Shown here: positions 7,301 to 15,908 of the stretch, one piece after another
Layout of the letters: every line of letters begins with the position of its first letter
How positions within the stretch are numbered: position 1 is the first letter of the stretch
NCBI GenBank assembly: GCA_003529325.1
Contig: DPVW01000309.1
Span: forward strand, 16,830 to 35,110
Origin: Candidatus Latescibacterota bacterium
GTDB lineage: Bacteria; Latescibacterota; UBA2968; UBA8231
Length of the DNA: 18,281 nt
Direction: 5' to 3'
Translations under genes and position numbers: made by a program
Notes under the pieces: model-generated
What the model was told of the DNA's origin: nothing
What the model saw: the letters and a program-made list of their open reading frames with translations, nothing else
The model's database searches: none

Positions 7301-10300
7301 CCTCCCATTTCGCCTTCTCCAACGCCCTGTCACTGATGGTGACAGCCAGTGCCTATGGCGACGTCGAGGAGATGGGCGACCAGATGAGTCGGCGCAAAGA
7401 CCGCATCATTCATCCGGCGGGCGAGGGCTACGGCGGCTACTGCGTGCCAAAAGACGGGTTGTTCCTCGAGTTCGTCCTCACCCTCGGCCGCACCGAGAAG
7501 TTGCGCCAATTGGGTGTGCCAGGAGAATATCACACCGTCGTCGCCAAAGCGGCGCATGCATTGCTTGACCGACGGGATGAATTTGCCACCCGCTTTGAGT
7601 GGGAGGCCTGGGCGGCCGAGCGATTACGCAGCACCGAGGGTGTAGAGTCCCTGTTTGGTGTGCGCGCCGGTGACGACGGCCCGATCCCGGTCTTTCAATT
7701 GCCGCGACTGGCGGAGGTCCTCGATGCTCTTGGACAGCCTGAGTTGCGAGATCCCGAACGGGTGACGACCGCGCTTGTCGCCCGCTGGGGCATCCACAAG
7801 ATGGTCGCCGGCGGCGAACATGTGAATCGCTTCATGCCATTCTTCAAGACCTGGTTGCTGCGCGGCGCCGTCGCCGACGCCCGCCGCCGACACTCGGGCG
7901 TAGCTAAGGCCCCCGTGGTTGTGCTCACGGCGGAATACAAACCGGATACGCAGGATGGACGTTTCGCCGCGGGCATGCGAAAGTTCGAGATTCTCTGCGG
8001 TACAGGAGACCATCTGTACTATGCTCTCGACGCCGATGGCCAGACACTGGCGAGTCTGCTTTCCGAGGGGTACGGCGCCGTAATCGAACGTGGCCGTGGT
8101 CCACGTGCCTGCCGCCTGTTGGGCCTGCCGGCAGAAGCAACCGACACGGAGGCAACCCTCACGGCGCTGTTCCCCGCGCCGCCGACACCCGCCGAAATTC
8201 GTGTCGTCTCCCCCACGGGGTTGTCCACGCAGGACCTGTTGGGGTATACGAGTGACACCCGACTGGAGAGCATCGCCGAGACGGTGCGCGCCGATCTGCT
8301 CGCCGCCGATTTTGCCGACACCGAAATCGATGCCAGTCTGGCCACCTTCGGACCCCATCCACAGCAGTGGGCAACGGCCTCCCCCAACGCCGCAGGCCGT
8401 GGGCAGGAGTTGGCACAGCAACTCGGTGGCCGCCTGCACGCCCTGGCATTGCAGGTTCTTGGTCCCGAGCGGAGTTACGAGCGGGCATTGCAGGGCGCAG
8501 ACGTATTGGACACCGGTATCCCACACCGTGGCCTGCTCGATCTGCTCGAGGATCCGTCACAGGTGTGCCGGCTCATGTTGGAGGGCAATCCCGACAGCGC
8601 CCTTGTCATCGTCGACGGCGCGTCCGGTGCTCGCCGCCGCGCCATGAACCGTTTCGACGTGATGTTGTGGTTCGCCGCCGGTGAGCGCTTTGCCCGCGAA
8701 CCGGTATACAGTGGCATCGGGCTCGGTCACGAAACCGTCGAGGGCTGGCGCCACGCCATGCGTCGGCAGAAACGACGAGCGACGCGTCTGGCGGAAGCGC
8801 TGCGTTGCGACGACATGGTGGCAGCCGCCAGCGCCTACGACCGCATCGTCGATGAGATCCGAACCGAGCAGGAGGTCCAACAGCAGCTGGCGGAAATCGA
8901 CAAACTGCGCCGCTTCGGGCGCCTGCGTCTCAGAGATGAGTTGCTGGCACGAACCCTGGCCCGCATCGCCGCCGGTCTCCCCCTCGAGCAATTCACTTTT
9001 GCGGACTTCCTCGCAGTGGGTGGTGTCTTTCTGCTGGATGGCGCCCACACCGAAGAGATCAATTCCTGGCAACGGGAGCTGCATCGGCCGGCCGGTGATT
9101 TGGACTCGGCCCGGCTCGTGGAACGGTTGTTGCATCCGGCACTGCCACCACAACTCGAGGACTTCCGCGAGGAAAAGGGTATCGAGAGTTCCAACAAGGC
9201 CGCCGAGGAACGCCCGGTGGCAGCCCTGGAGGCACGACGCCAGCTCGCCCAGCGTGTTGCCCGAGCCCGAGCACTGAACGAACGCCACCGCGCCACCGAG
9301 TCTGTTGACACGCAGGAGGCCGGTTTCGAATCTGCCTGTGATGCTGCCATGGCGGCCCTCGGTGGGGGCGACGACCCTGTGACGGATGCCGCGTATGGCG
9401 CCTTTATGGCCCACACCCGCAACGCCCTGCTGGCCCTGGTTGGCAAGTATTACGACGAGGACCACGCCGACGAGGCACAACTTTTCGTCGATCATCTGGC
9501 GCAACTGTTTCTAGGCCGCGAAATCGACCTGGAAAACTGGCGCCTCATAGCTGGCGGCTACGAGGATGTTGGCGACTTCGGCCGACTCGCCCAGGCCATG
9601 GTCGAACGGGACGGCGCCTCAGGGGCCACCGAGGCCCTGGCACAGATCGCCCGTGGTGCCGAGCTGTTCTACATCCTCCTCGCCGTCGAAACAACTTTGC
9701 CATTCTCGCGACCGGGTGCTGAAGAAGATGCCGCCGGTCTGTGGCGGGCCCTCGCCGATTTTTATGCCGAGACGATCAACGACCACTTCTACGAATACCG
9801 CCCATGGGTGTATTCACGCGGCATCGGCTACGCACACTTTTCTGGCGAAGGGCTGTACGAGTTGTGTGTGCAGCGCCACGCCTGGCTGGCACGCTATCTG
9901 CGCCAGATCGTCGTCAAGCACACCGAGATGGCGGAGCTGTCGACGCAGCAGCAGGATCTGCTGTTGGGCAATTTTGCCGATGGCCAGCAAGTCGAGCCCA
10001 TCGGCGCCGGCGCATCAGGTCTGGCCGAACACCGCTGGCGCTCCTATGGCCAGATTCGTGAACTCGCATTCATCCGCAATGATGGGTTTCCCTTGCCCGA
10101 GGTCTTCGCCGACTTCGACCCGGATCTGATCGATGCCGATCGACGCGTCAATCACGTCATCACCTTGCCGGTGGGTCGCACCCACTACTCACGTGCTCTG
10201 CGGGAGGGACCGACGCTCGCCACCGAGTTGCAGGCAGAGGGACGCCCGGGGGCCAACCTGATCATCACCCGCTGGCTGAACTTGGTGGAACTTTCCGGGC

Positions 10301-11739
10301 AGCGGCGTCCTGTCGCCGAAATCGACTCTGGTCACCTCTTTGTATCGAAGGCTCAATACGCTGCCGCCCTGGTGCGTCATGCAGGCCTCGACACCGTCGA
10401 GGCTGAGAAACGTGCATCCACGTGCCACCCAAAAGGCATCCGACTTGCCGTTCGCTTCTCACGCCCCGTGCGCGCTGGCATCGTTTACCCCTTCCACGGC
10501 GATCCGGATTACGACGCTGGACGACTGGAAGAGTGTGGCCTGCCGTACTCCGTGCAATCCCTGTTCCACACCTGGACGACGTATGACAAGGCCAAGTATC
10601 CCGATATCTTCGACGCCGACTCAAAGGTCGATGTGCCACAAGAGATCGACTGGCTTGCCGCCTGGACCAAGCGCTCCGGTGATGAGCGCGAGGTGAAAAG
10701 TTGGATCGAAAACGGGTTGGAGGGAGATGTCGATCTGTTTCCCGGGATCCGCCGCTTCGCCAGAGATCATCGCCTTGTGATGGTGAAGGATGCGGCGGAA
10801 TCTGGGGGCCGCAACGCTGGCGCCTTCGTCTTGCGCAGACTCGCCGATGCAGAGATCGACGAACAAGAGCTGGAGCGTGCCGTCGACTTCATCTATCAGA
10901 TCAGCCTGCGACACAACGTCGCCATTCAAGAGGTCATCGTCGCCAGTCCCGAATGCTGGGCGACGGATGCTTTCATGGACGGTTTCGTCGAGCGGCAGAT
11001 CGTCGAATGGGGCTCCGCCGTCGAGCGTCGTCGGCGACCAAAATCCCCCCTCTACGGATCGCACCGGGTGATCGTTTCCACCGACGATCCAACCGCCGAC
11101 GTGCCCCTGGAGGAAAAGTGGCACCTGTCACACTGGATCACACTCAACAGCAAACAGCTGATCACCAACGTCGGCCGCGGTGGCAGTCTCGAGCAGTTTC
11201 TGCCCGAATTCATCCATCCTCCGCATAGCGAACCGCTGTTGGCGGGACTCGCCGACGCTGCTCGGCATGTCATGGAAGCATTGTCAGCGTACGAACAGCG
11301 CGGCGCGCCGGCATACACCGCCGAAACCGGCCGGCCTGTCGGCGTCGATCTCACAGGCGTCTCATACGGTACACCCCGCTACATGATGCTCGATTTTCTG
11401 GTGACACCACAGTTTGCCGAGTCTGGTGATCTCGTCGAGATCCGCAACGATTCCGAAGGTGAGCTCCTCTATATCCTGCAACGGGAGGGCCTGCGATTCC
11501 CGGGGTCGGTCTCCGGTTGGCGCGTGGTCATGATTGAGCCGAATATCGGCGTCGGTCTATGGGACCGCGTCGCCCTGCGCGAGGAGTTCCACGAGCGCGA
11601 GGCAAGCGCACGGGAACAACGTCCCTTCGACTGGGACCGAGTCGGCGCAAATGCCCGAATCGTGTTGCGCGACCTGACCCGCGGGGGGGAAGGTTACCTG
11701 CAGGCCCTGCAAGATTCCCCAGAGGCACCAGCGGCATGA
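4279..11739 (+). CDS. Giant multidomain protein with C-terminal ATP-grasp ligase domain
   Basis: This is an uninterrupted frame of 2,486 codons. ATG 4279 is the first in-frame start but has no good ribosome site; the natural start is probably TTG 4006 upstream of two frame changes. Residues 1-900 or so are mainly helical and charged, with acidic runs and no membrane segment. The middle (about 900-2100) is unrecognised but has dense motif-like patches: GYGGYCVPKDGLF (1050-1062, Cys 1055), VYSGIGLGHETVEGW (from 1476) and YRPWVYSRGIGY (from 1840). Residues 2160-2440 fit an ATP-grasp fold: nucleotide-binding Lys 2170 before a Gly-rich loop (ESGGRNAG), IQEVI (2216-2220), a glutathione-synthetase-like NVGRGGS (2297-2303), Asp 2372, and the metal pair E2420-x-N2422 in IEPNIG. 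ATP-grasp enzymes form amide or similar bonds through acyl-phosphates. It overlaps the next ATP-grasp gene by four bases, implying coupled expression and a shared pathway. Substrate unknown; the coding call is very secure. Confidence 0.85.
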   Translation: MDSFSKPVADSGFPLRLVADHQRRTGVWRGRRDAGQIRSSATLAVGARLFADGGIRLPEGADEAARLGALLCERALRLVPRQFGGDAHLAEVAELLSNDEVNICFVTGHERLVDWIEQHLWLSTDIAPALGIQLDSGKNELNATSPEQLRGFELALALSLFAQLDIITGASLRSALHWTADLYDCLGRPDRALLHSTLEGAQLDSGNLLSHFLRRSTRSDDRLARDRWVTWILGQDRIDLPYDRQAAAEILDSDADVDDKRLLLYSVLRDYDRDVEFDNICRLAEEARTAGQQLIFGRMSRAFHNQGTLFADAAQLEPAEGWNRLGAEAWTLATDAAALQSPAMELQMLLQGSLPVSLIQMEGACERYEEAALDAQREELMLRLQRARARVENHGDEVVSRTPLPAVAPEDIAQLTSRRLHLIEQIRTELLASPAHDAAYVVISQRPSPTGSHLLVKINEFEEPYLGKADNLTKLVRLAGDRVYSSPDYRWLQFADHWIEAIPLFIKEEILIDDDGEEKTRTVIDIAGMEESFREEMADHWAQNLRAVFNSEQIAAARQQLWRDAGSPGADGDGATTALTWSNDIAEEEIAAAAVVVRHIANAPGGALQRLVEEEEIEPFEALLSILANAADDPQSLWSRLRQAAETGGWRVAVVQIMGAEAASEIGPLRALSRGPRRPLPVLHVLTTQSAGMTQGYIRTWLEESMTLYNVVAEAGLTSEVSRRQQRFRERLAALGARIVHELGIWVEVEEVAAEEELKEDAAVARVVGRNHSVQEEVAVLGALLELSEERSGARASDDVADPDELAAIIAESSKWRDEALDRVVQRNGRVLQQDIADARLADPSLSIPAATLQVVEGDELYSQDLETFVGFLARAGLLERWAEERGADAEDRRKNYLRRYSRLSKTTARKQVLLEHGLQVESLEPRHRYGAVGGSKRFHLLYTPSRVDLGHRERESVETWAQWVGGADRAAARVGREVYGLINKSVRSYESLTEPEVLKTGENASMASHFAFSNALSLMVTASAYGDVEEMGDQMSRRKDRIIHPAGEGYGGYCVPKDGLFLEFVLTLGRTEKLRQLGVPGEYHTVVAKAAHALLDRRDEFATRFEWEAWAAERLRSTEGVESLFGVRAGDDGPIPVFQLPRLAEVLDALGQPELRDPERVTTALVARWGIHKMVAGGEHVNRFMPFFKTWLLRGAVADARRRHSGVAKAPVVVLTAEYKPDTQDGRFAAGMRKFEILCGTGDHLYYALDADGQTLASLLSEGYGAVIERGRGPRACRLLGLPAEATDTEATLTALFPAPPTPAEIRVVSPTGLSTQDLLGYTSDTRLESIAETVRADLLAADFADTEIDASLATFGPHPQQWATASPNAAGRGQELAQQLGGRLHALALQVLGPERSYERALQGADVLDTGIPHRGLLDLLEDPSQVCRLMLEGNPDSALVIVDGASGARRRAMNRFDVMLWFAAGERFAREPVYSGIGLGHETVEGWRHAMRRQKRRATRLAEALRCDDMVAAASAYDRIVDEIRTEQEVQQQLAEIDKLRRFGRLRLRDELLARTLARIAAGLPLEQFTFADFLAVGGVFLLDGAHTEEINSWQRELHRPAGDLDSARLVERLLHPALPPQLEDFREEKGIESSNKAAEERPVAALEARRQLAQRVARARALNERHRATESVDTQEAGFESACDAAMAALGGGDDPVTDAAYGAFMAHTRNALLALVGKYYDEDHADEAQLFVDHLAQLFLGREIDLENWRLIAGGYEDVGDFGRLAQAMVERDGASGATEALAQIARGAELFYILLAVETTLPFSRPGAEEDAAGLWRALADFYAETINDHFYEYRPWVYSRGIGYAHFSGEGLYELCVQRHAWLARYLRQIVVKHTEMAELSTQQQDLLLGNFADGQQVEPIGAGASGLAEHRWRSYGQIRELAFIRNDGFPLPEVFADFDPDLIDADRRVNHVITLPVGRTHYSRALREGPTLATELQAEGRPGANLIITRWLNLVELSGQRRPVAEIDSGHLFVSKAQYAAALVRHAGLDTVEAEKRASTCHPKGIRLAVRFSRPVRAGIVYPFHGDPDYDAGRLEECGLPYSVQSLFHTWTTYDKAKYPDIFDADSKVDVPQEIDWLAAWTKRSGDEREVKSWIENGLEGDVDLFPGIRRFARDHRLVMVKDAAESGGRNAGAFVLRRLADAEIDEQELERAVDFIYQISLRHNVAIQEVIVASPECWATDAFMDGFVERQIVEWGSAVERRRRPKSPLYGSHRVIVSTDDPTADVPLEEKWHLSHWITLNSKQLITNVGRGGSLEQFLPEFIHPPHSEPLLAGLADAARHVMEALSAYEQRGAPAYTAETGRPVGVDLTGVSYGTPRYMMLDFLVTPQFAESGDLVEIRNDSEGELLYILQREGLRFPGSVSGWRVVMIEPNIGVGLWDRVALREEFHEREASAREQRPFDWDRVGANARIVLRDLTRGGEGYLQALQDSPEAPAA

Positions 11740-13232
11740 CACCCCCCGATATCGACGTTGCCTGGACGCGGGCCTGTGACGGTCTCGGACTGCCACGTGG
11801 TGCGACCCTGGCAGTCGATGAAGCAAGCGTCCTGCTGAAATACCTCGTCGCCGAGGGTGCCGCCATTCCCAGCCAGATACCCCAGGGATGCGCGGTGCAT
11901 CGCGCTCGCGCGGTGCTCAGGCAGTTGATCGAAGCCGGTCTCGCTGGCATGGACGGAGCCCTGCCAGCGGCGGCCTGCCGATCTGTCGAGCGGGCACTGC
12001 GGGAAGACGGCCTCTATGGCGAACGAATTCTCGATCTCGCAGTCGCCGATCTGGTGAGCGAGCCCATGGCACCAGAAGTGTGCATCGCCATCGATTCCTG
12101 GGAGGAACTCCCAGCCGACGGTAGCAGCTGGCACCACGCCATCGTCTTTCACACCGCGCCTCTTGTAACACACGAAATTTACCCCCTTGCGGCCGATGCC
12201 TGTGTGCACGACGCCCGACAGTCAGGTCCCTACTTTCGAGTCTTGGGTGTGCATGGAGACTGGATCGGTGACGGGCATGCCCGGAGAGTCCTGTTCTTCG
12301 ATGCCAGCCGCGACCGTTTCCTGGAAGCGTCGCTGATCGACCCGGTGCGGCTGGACTCCGCCCAATTTCTCGCCCTCGGAGAACGTCAGATGGAACGACA
12401 TCGGGGTTGGTCCTCGTCGCTGAGTTGCCAGCTTCTCAACCCGTGGTCAGCGGCTGCGGCGGCGGACGATAAGCAGGGCTTGAGACGGAAATGGCAATCG
12501 GCAGGTCTCGAGATTCCGGCGGGTATCCTGTTGCCACCGGGCGACCGGGCGAATGCTCACGCATTTCTCCACGGAGTCGAAGAGATCGTCATCAAACCCA
12601 ACCAAGGCACGGAAGGGAATCGTGTCCTGTATCTGCGTGGTGAGGATGACGATGCGCCCGACCGACTCGACGTTCAGTTGACGGCGTGCTGGGAGTGGGG
12701 GGACGTGCTGCTGGAACATCGCCGCGACGGCGTCGGCTGGCGCGATCCTGACACGGGACGTATCCACAGTCTGGCGTTACGCTTCAACGTGGCTCACGAC
12801 GGCAACCGGCATCGTGCCGAATCCGGATATGCCCACATCGGCGCCGATCCTCAGCATCCGGCCTGTCGAGGTGCTGGGGGTACATCCCTGCCCATCGCCA
12901 CCGTGGTCAACTCCCTGGTCTGTCGCGCTGACGTGGGTAGTGTCGAATTCCACGATCGTGACCTGGACCGTTTGCGCGAACTGGCGGAGACGGCGGTTGC
13001 CGCACACGATCACATTGCTCTGGCCGGGCTTGATCTCGTTCTCGACACGGATGGCACGGGCGGGGTGACACCCGTCCTGCTGGAACTCAACCCGCGCCCT
13101 GCGGGATTGGCCCACTCCCGTTTCCTACCCGGCGCCGGAGAAGGACGCGGCGAAGCAGGTGTATCCCTGACGATGTGGGATGGGATCTCACAGCGCCGCC
13201 ACGCCACGGCCAATCAAGCCATCGGGGTGTGA
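11736..13232 (+). CDS. ATP-grasp domain protein (putative carboxylate-amine ligase)
   Basis: This is a 498-residue protein. The ATG at 11736 overlaps the giant gene's stop as ATGA, so the longer frame from 11559 is rejected. Residues 1-210 are an unassigned N-terminal domain. Residues 220-480 show the ATP-grasp pattern: hinge/nucleotide-binding Lys 287 in VIKPNQGTEGNRV, Glu 327 in LLEH, a GLDLVLD strand with Asp 433, and the Mg-binding pair E450-x-N452 in ELNPRPAG. The ELNPRP ending is typical of ligases joining amino or carboxyl groups, such as the PylC, MfnD and carbamoyl-phosphate synthetase groups. It is not a close recognisable match to any one of them. A second ATP-grasp next to the giant one suggests two successive ligation steps, or a partner that modifies the giant protein's product. 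Eleven bases separate it from the kinase gene. The fold is confident and the substrate unknown. Confidence 0.8.
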   Translation: MTPPDIDVAWTRACDGLGLPRGATLAVDEASVLLKYLVAEGAAIPSQIPQGCAVHRARAVLRQLIEAGLAGMDGALPAAACRSVERALREDGLYGERILDLAVADLVSEPMAPEVCIAIDSWEELPADGSSWHHAIVFHTAPLVTHEIYPLAADACVHDARQSGPYFRVLGVHGDWIGDGHARRVLFFDASRDRFLEASLIDPVRLDSAQFLALGERQMERHRGWSSSLSCQLLNPWSAAAAADDKQGLRRKWQSAGLEIPAGILLPPGDRANAHAFLHGVEEIVIKPNQGTEGNRVLYLRGEDDDAPDRLDVQLTACWEWGDVLLEHRRDGVGWRDPDTGRIHSLALRFNVAHDGNRHRAESGYAHIGADPQHPACRGAGGTSLPIATVVNSLVCRADVGSVEFHDRDLDRLRELAETAVAAHDHIALAGLDLVLDTDGTGGVTPVLLELNPRPAGLAHSRFLPGAGEGRGEAGVSLTMWDGISQRRHATANQAIGV

Positions 13233-13243
13233 GGAGATAAGGG

Positions 13244-15097
13244 ATGGAAAATCAACTCGATCGCATCTCCGCAGTCCGTTCCCTGGCAGAGCTTCTGCCC
13301 CTGCTCGACGAAATCGCTCGCGAGGCGCGCGATGGTCAGTCCACCGTAGCTCAACGGTGCGCCCTGCTGCGCACGCTTGTCCTGTCACCGGGGTTGTCCC
13401 AATCGCTGGAAACGGGAGCAGCCATCGACGCCCTCGTCGAACGTCTCGGTCCCCCGGATTGGATCGAGCACTTCGGCGCCGTTGTCGACAAGGAGTTTCC
13501 CGGACTTGTCGTGCGAGTCATCGATGAGCAGCTGGACGTAGGTCACCTCGACTTGCTGAATCTGGTGCCAGCGGCGAACGTCGATGTCCTGCTGGCCACA
13601 CTCAAGAAGCTCGGTCAGTATATCGACTCGGTAGAGGGCAGTGTCCGACGGCTGCGCGGCATGCGCGTCGCCATGGTCTGCGGTGCCCTTTTCGAACGGC
13701 TTCAGGACGGCAAGATCTGGCGGCGACGAAAAGTGCCTGCTTGCGGTATCGATGGCGAGTCGATCATTGGCCTGAAACAAAAAAAGGCCCTCTCCGATCT
13801 GCCGGTGGCATACGAAAGACGGGTCAATCAACTGCAACGCGCCGACCTGCGTCGTTCCCTGGAGGGGGTGCGCACATCAGCAGAGCCGCAGTCCCTGCCA
13901 GTCGACGACTACGATAAGCTTTTCGAAGTACGCTCCCCATTGCGACTCGGCATCTCCAGCGCCAACGCCTCGGACAATCACATCCGCAGCAAGGAGCAGG
14001 GCGGAAAAACCCTCAACGTCGGCATCGATCTGTGCACCGCTGACCTCGAAGAGCCGGCGCCGCCACTGCGTGTCACCGCCCGTCGCCTGGCTGAGCCGCG
14101 ACTCGTGCTGCACTCACGATCCGCCGAGTTCGAGGCGGATTTCGAGATCAATACCAAGGGCGACGCCGCCGCCCAAAGCGAACTCTTCTTCGCCTACAAT
14201 CGGGGCGGCGACGAAGCCTTGCGCATGGTCAAGCAGGCCCTGGTTCACACCGGTATCGTCGGTGCCGATTCGCAGGATGTCGTAGCAGATGTGGGCCGTC
14301 TTTTTGGCGACGCCGGTATCGAAATCACGACGGCCAGCGCCATCCAACAGGGCTCCGGGCTGGGCACCAGCAGCATCTTGGCGGCGGCAATCCTCAAAGT
14401 CCTCTATCGACTCACCGGGCACCCCGCCGGTACGAAGGAGGGTGAATATCCCGACCTCTTCGACCAGAGTGTGCTACTCGAGCAGTCCATCGGGCTCAAC
14501 TCTGGCTGGCAGGATGCACGGGGCGCCCACGGGGGGCCTAGTGCAGTAAAGGATTTCTACGCGCCACCCACCAATGGCTTACCCACACCTGAGTTGAGTT
14601 ACGTTGAGGTCGACGCCGAACTCTTTCGCCGGCGCGTCATCCTGTTCGACACGGGGATCGCAAGGGGCGCAACGCGAGGGCTCAACGTCGTCATGGAGGC
14701 GTACCTGGCCCGCCACCGACACCGCTACGGCGCCATCCGCGAGTCCCTGGCCATTCACGACCGCATGGTCGACGCCCTGCGTGCCGGCGATTATTCGCAG
14801 TTGGGGCAGATGGCCAGCCGCTACTGGCAACTACGTTGCATTCTTGACCCGGAGGCGACAAATCCGGCCATCCAACAACTGTTCGAGCCCCCTCTCTCCG
14901 AACTCACCGAAGGGGGCACGCTCACCGGTGCGGGTGGGGGTGGTTTTGGCTTGCTGATCGCACGCGAAGGGGAAGAAGAGGGGTTGCGGGAGTGTCTGAA
15001 GAAGCTGAAGGATCAACGTGCGTATGCGCGCAGCGCCGTCGTCGACTATCGTCTCGACGCGACTGGACTGCAACTGACGGAACATCCGGCGTCCTAG
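13244..15097 (+). CDS. Two-domain protein with C-terminal fucokinase-like GHMP kinase
   Basis: The 617-residue protein starts at ATG 13244 after GGAGATAAGGG. The C-terminal 390 residues are a GHMP small-molecule kinase. Motif 1 is RSPLRLGISS (230-239), the phosphate-binding loop is GSGLGTSSIL (370-379), GWQDARGAHGG has the likely catalytic or sugar-contacting Asp 424, and motif 3 is LTGAGGGGFG (560-569). The GLGTSSIL loop and GWQD box are characteristic of the L-fucokinase/FKP and heptose-kinase (HddA) branch, so a sugar or sugar-like hydroxyl substrate is likely. Residues 1-225 are helical and unrecognised and do not show the nucleotidyltransferase motif found in the N-terminal half of bifunctional FKP. 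It lies in an apparent operon with two ATP-grasp genes, 11 bases after one and 29 bases before fabI. Kinase assignment is strong; the substrate is not known. Confidence 0.82.
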   Translation: MENQLDRISAVRSLAELLPLLDEIAREARDGQSTVAQRCALLRTLVLSPGLSQSLETGAAIDALVERLGPPDWIEHFGAVVDKEFPGLVVRVIDEQLDVGHLDLLNLVPAANVDVLLATLKKLGQYIDSVEGSVRRLRGMRVAMVCGALFERLQDGKIWRRRKVPACGIDGESIIGLKQKKALSDLPVAYERRVNQLQRADLRRSLEGVRTSAEPQSLPVDDYDKLFEVRSPLRLGISSANASDNHIRSKEQGGKTLNVGIDLCTADLEEPAPPLRVTARRLAEPRLVLHSRSAEFEADFEINTKGDAAAQSELFFAYNRGGDEALRMVKQALVHTGIVGADSQDVVADVGRLFGDAGIEITTASAIQQGSGLGTSSILAAAILKVLYRLTGHPAGTKEGEYPDLFDQSVLLEQSIGLNSGWQDARGAHGGPSAVKDFYAPPTNGLPTPELSYVEVDAELFRRRVILFDTGIARGATRGLNVVMEAYLARHRHRYGAIRESLAIHDRMVDALRAGDYSQLGQMASRYWQLRCILDPEATNPAIQQLFEPPLSELTEGGTLTGAGGGGFGLLIAREGEEEGLRECLKKLKDQRAYARSAVVDYRLDATGLQLTEHPAS

Positions 15098-15126
15098 GAC
15101 ACTCCGATTCGCGATAAGGAACGATC

Positions 15127-15894
15127 ATGATCATGCAGGACAAGACCGGCTTCGTTGCCGGCGTCGCCAACCGTCGAAGTATCGCCTGGGCTGTCGCCAA
15201 GGCTCTCGACCGCGAAGGCACCCGGCTGGCCTTGGGATATCTCGGCGAAAGAGAGCTGGAGGCCATCGAGCCCCTGCTCGAGCAACTGCAGAACCCGCCC
15301 TTGCTGGTCCAGTGTGACGCGACGAATCAAGACTCGGTTGGTGCTGCCTTCGACAAGGCAGGTGCCGAATTGGGCCACCTGGATTGCCTGGTACACGCCA
15401 TCGCCTTTGCCAACCGCGACGATCTCGTGGGTCGCTTCGCGGATACCTCGATCGACGGCTATCAGCTCGCGCTGGGTGTCAGCGCCTACACACTCAATTC
15501 GCTGGCCCGGGCGGCCGAACCATTGATGACGGAGGGTGGAGGCATCGTCGCCCTCACCTATCTGGGCAGCGAACGCGTCATTCGCAACTACAACGTCATG
15601 GGCGTCGCCAAGGCGGCCCTGGAATCGGGTGTTCGGTATCTGGCAAGTGAGTTTGGCGAAAGCAACATCCGCGTCAACGCCCTGTCGGCGGGACCGATCC
15701 GCACATTGGCGGCTCGCGGTATCGGTGGTCTCAACGATATGTTGCGCATTCACGCTGAGCGCGCCGCTCTCAAACGCAACAACACCGTGGATGAGGTGGG
15801 CGATGCCGCTCTCTTCCTGTGCAGCCCATTGAGCCGTGGTATCACCGGGGAAGTCATCTACTGCGACGCCGGCTACCGGATCATGGGTCTGTAG
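15127..15894 (+). CDS. fabI: Enoyl-ACP reductase, FabI type
   Basis: A short-chain dehydrogenase fold of 255 residues, close to the usual FabI length of about 260. It reduces trans-2-enoyl-ACP with NAD(P)H in the last step of each fatty-acid elongation cycle, in the cytoplasm. The cofactor loop is GVANRRSIAWA (12-22), and the catalytic residues follow the FabI Tyr-x6-Lys pattern, with Tyr 145, Tyr 155 and Lys 162 in TYLGSERVI and YNVMGVAKAALE. SAGPIRTLAA and the C-terminal ITGEVIYCDAGYRIMG are also typical. ATG 15127 follows AAGGA by six bases; ATG 15133 is a possible alternative. It lies 29 bases after the GHMP kinase with no visible terminator between, so it may be co-transcribed. Here fabI may be the housekeeping enzyme or a pathway-specific copy; the sequence does not decide. 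Confidence 0.92.
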   Translation: MIMQDKTGFVAGVANRRSIAWAVAKALDREGTRLALGYLGERELEAIEPLLEQLQNPPLLVQCDATNQDSVGAAFDKAGAELGHLDCLVHAIAFANRDDLVGRFADTSIDGYQLALGVSAYTLNSLARAAEPLMTEGGGIVALTYLGSERVIRNYNVMGVAKAALESGVRYLASEFGESNIRVNALSAGPIRTLAARGIGGLNDMLRIHAERAALKRNNTVDEVGDAALFLCSPLSRGITGEVIYCDAGYRIMGL

Positions 15895-15908
15895 CACTTC
15901 CTGGTGTA

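Noticed and set aside
7624..9504. Two long minus-strand open frames (about 300 residues each) within the giant gene
   Set aside because: Long antisense frames are expected opposite GC-rich coding sequence; their translations show no domain motifs, while the + frame is continuous.
15094..15897. A 267-residue minus-strand frame opposite fabI
   Set aside because: The + strand encodes FabI with all catalytic motifs; the antisense frame is a codon-bias shadow.
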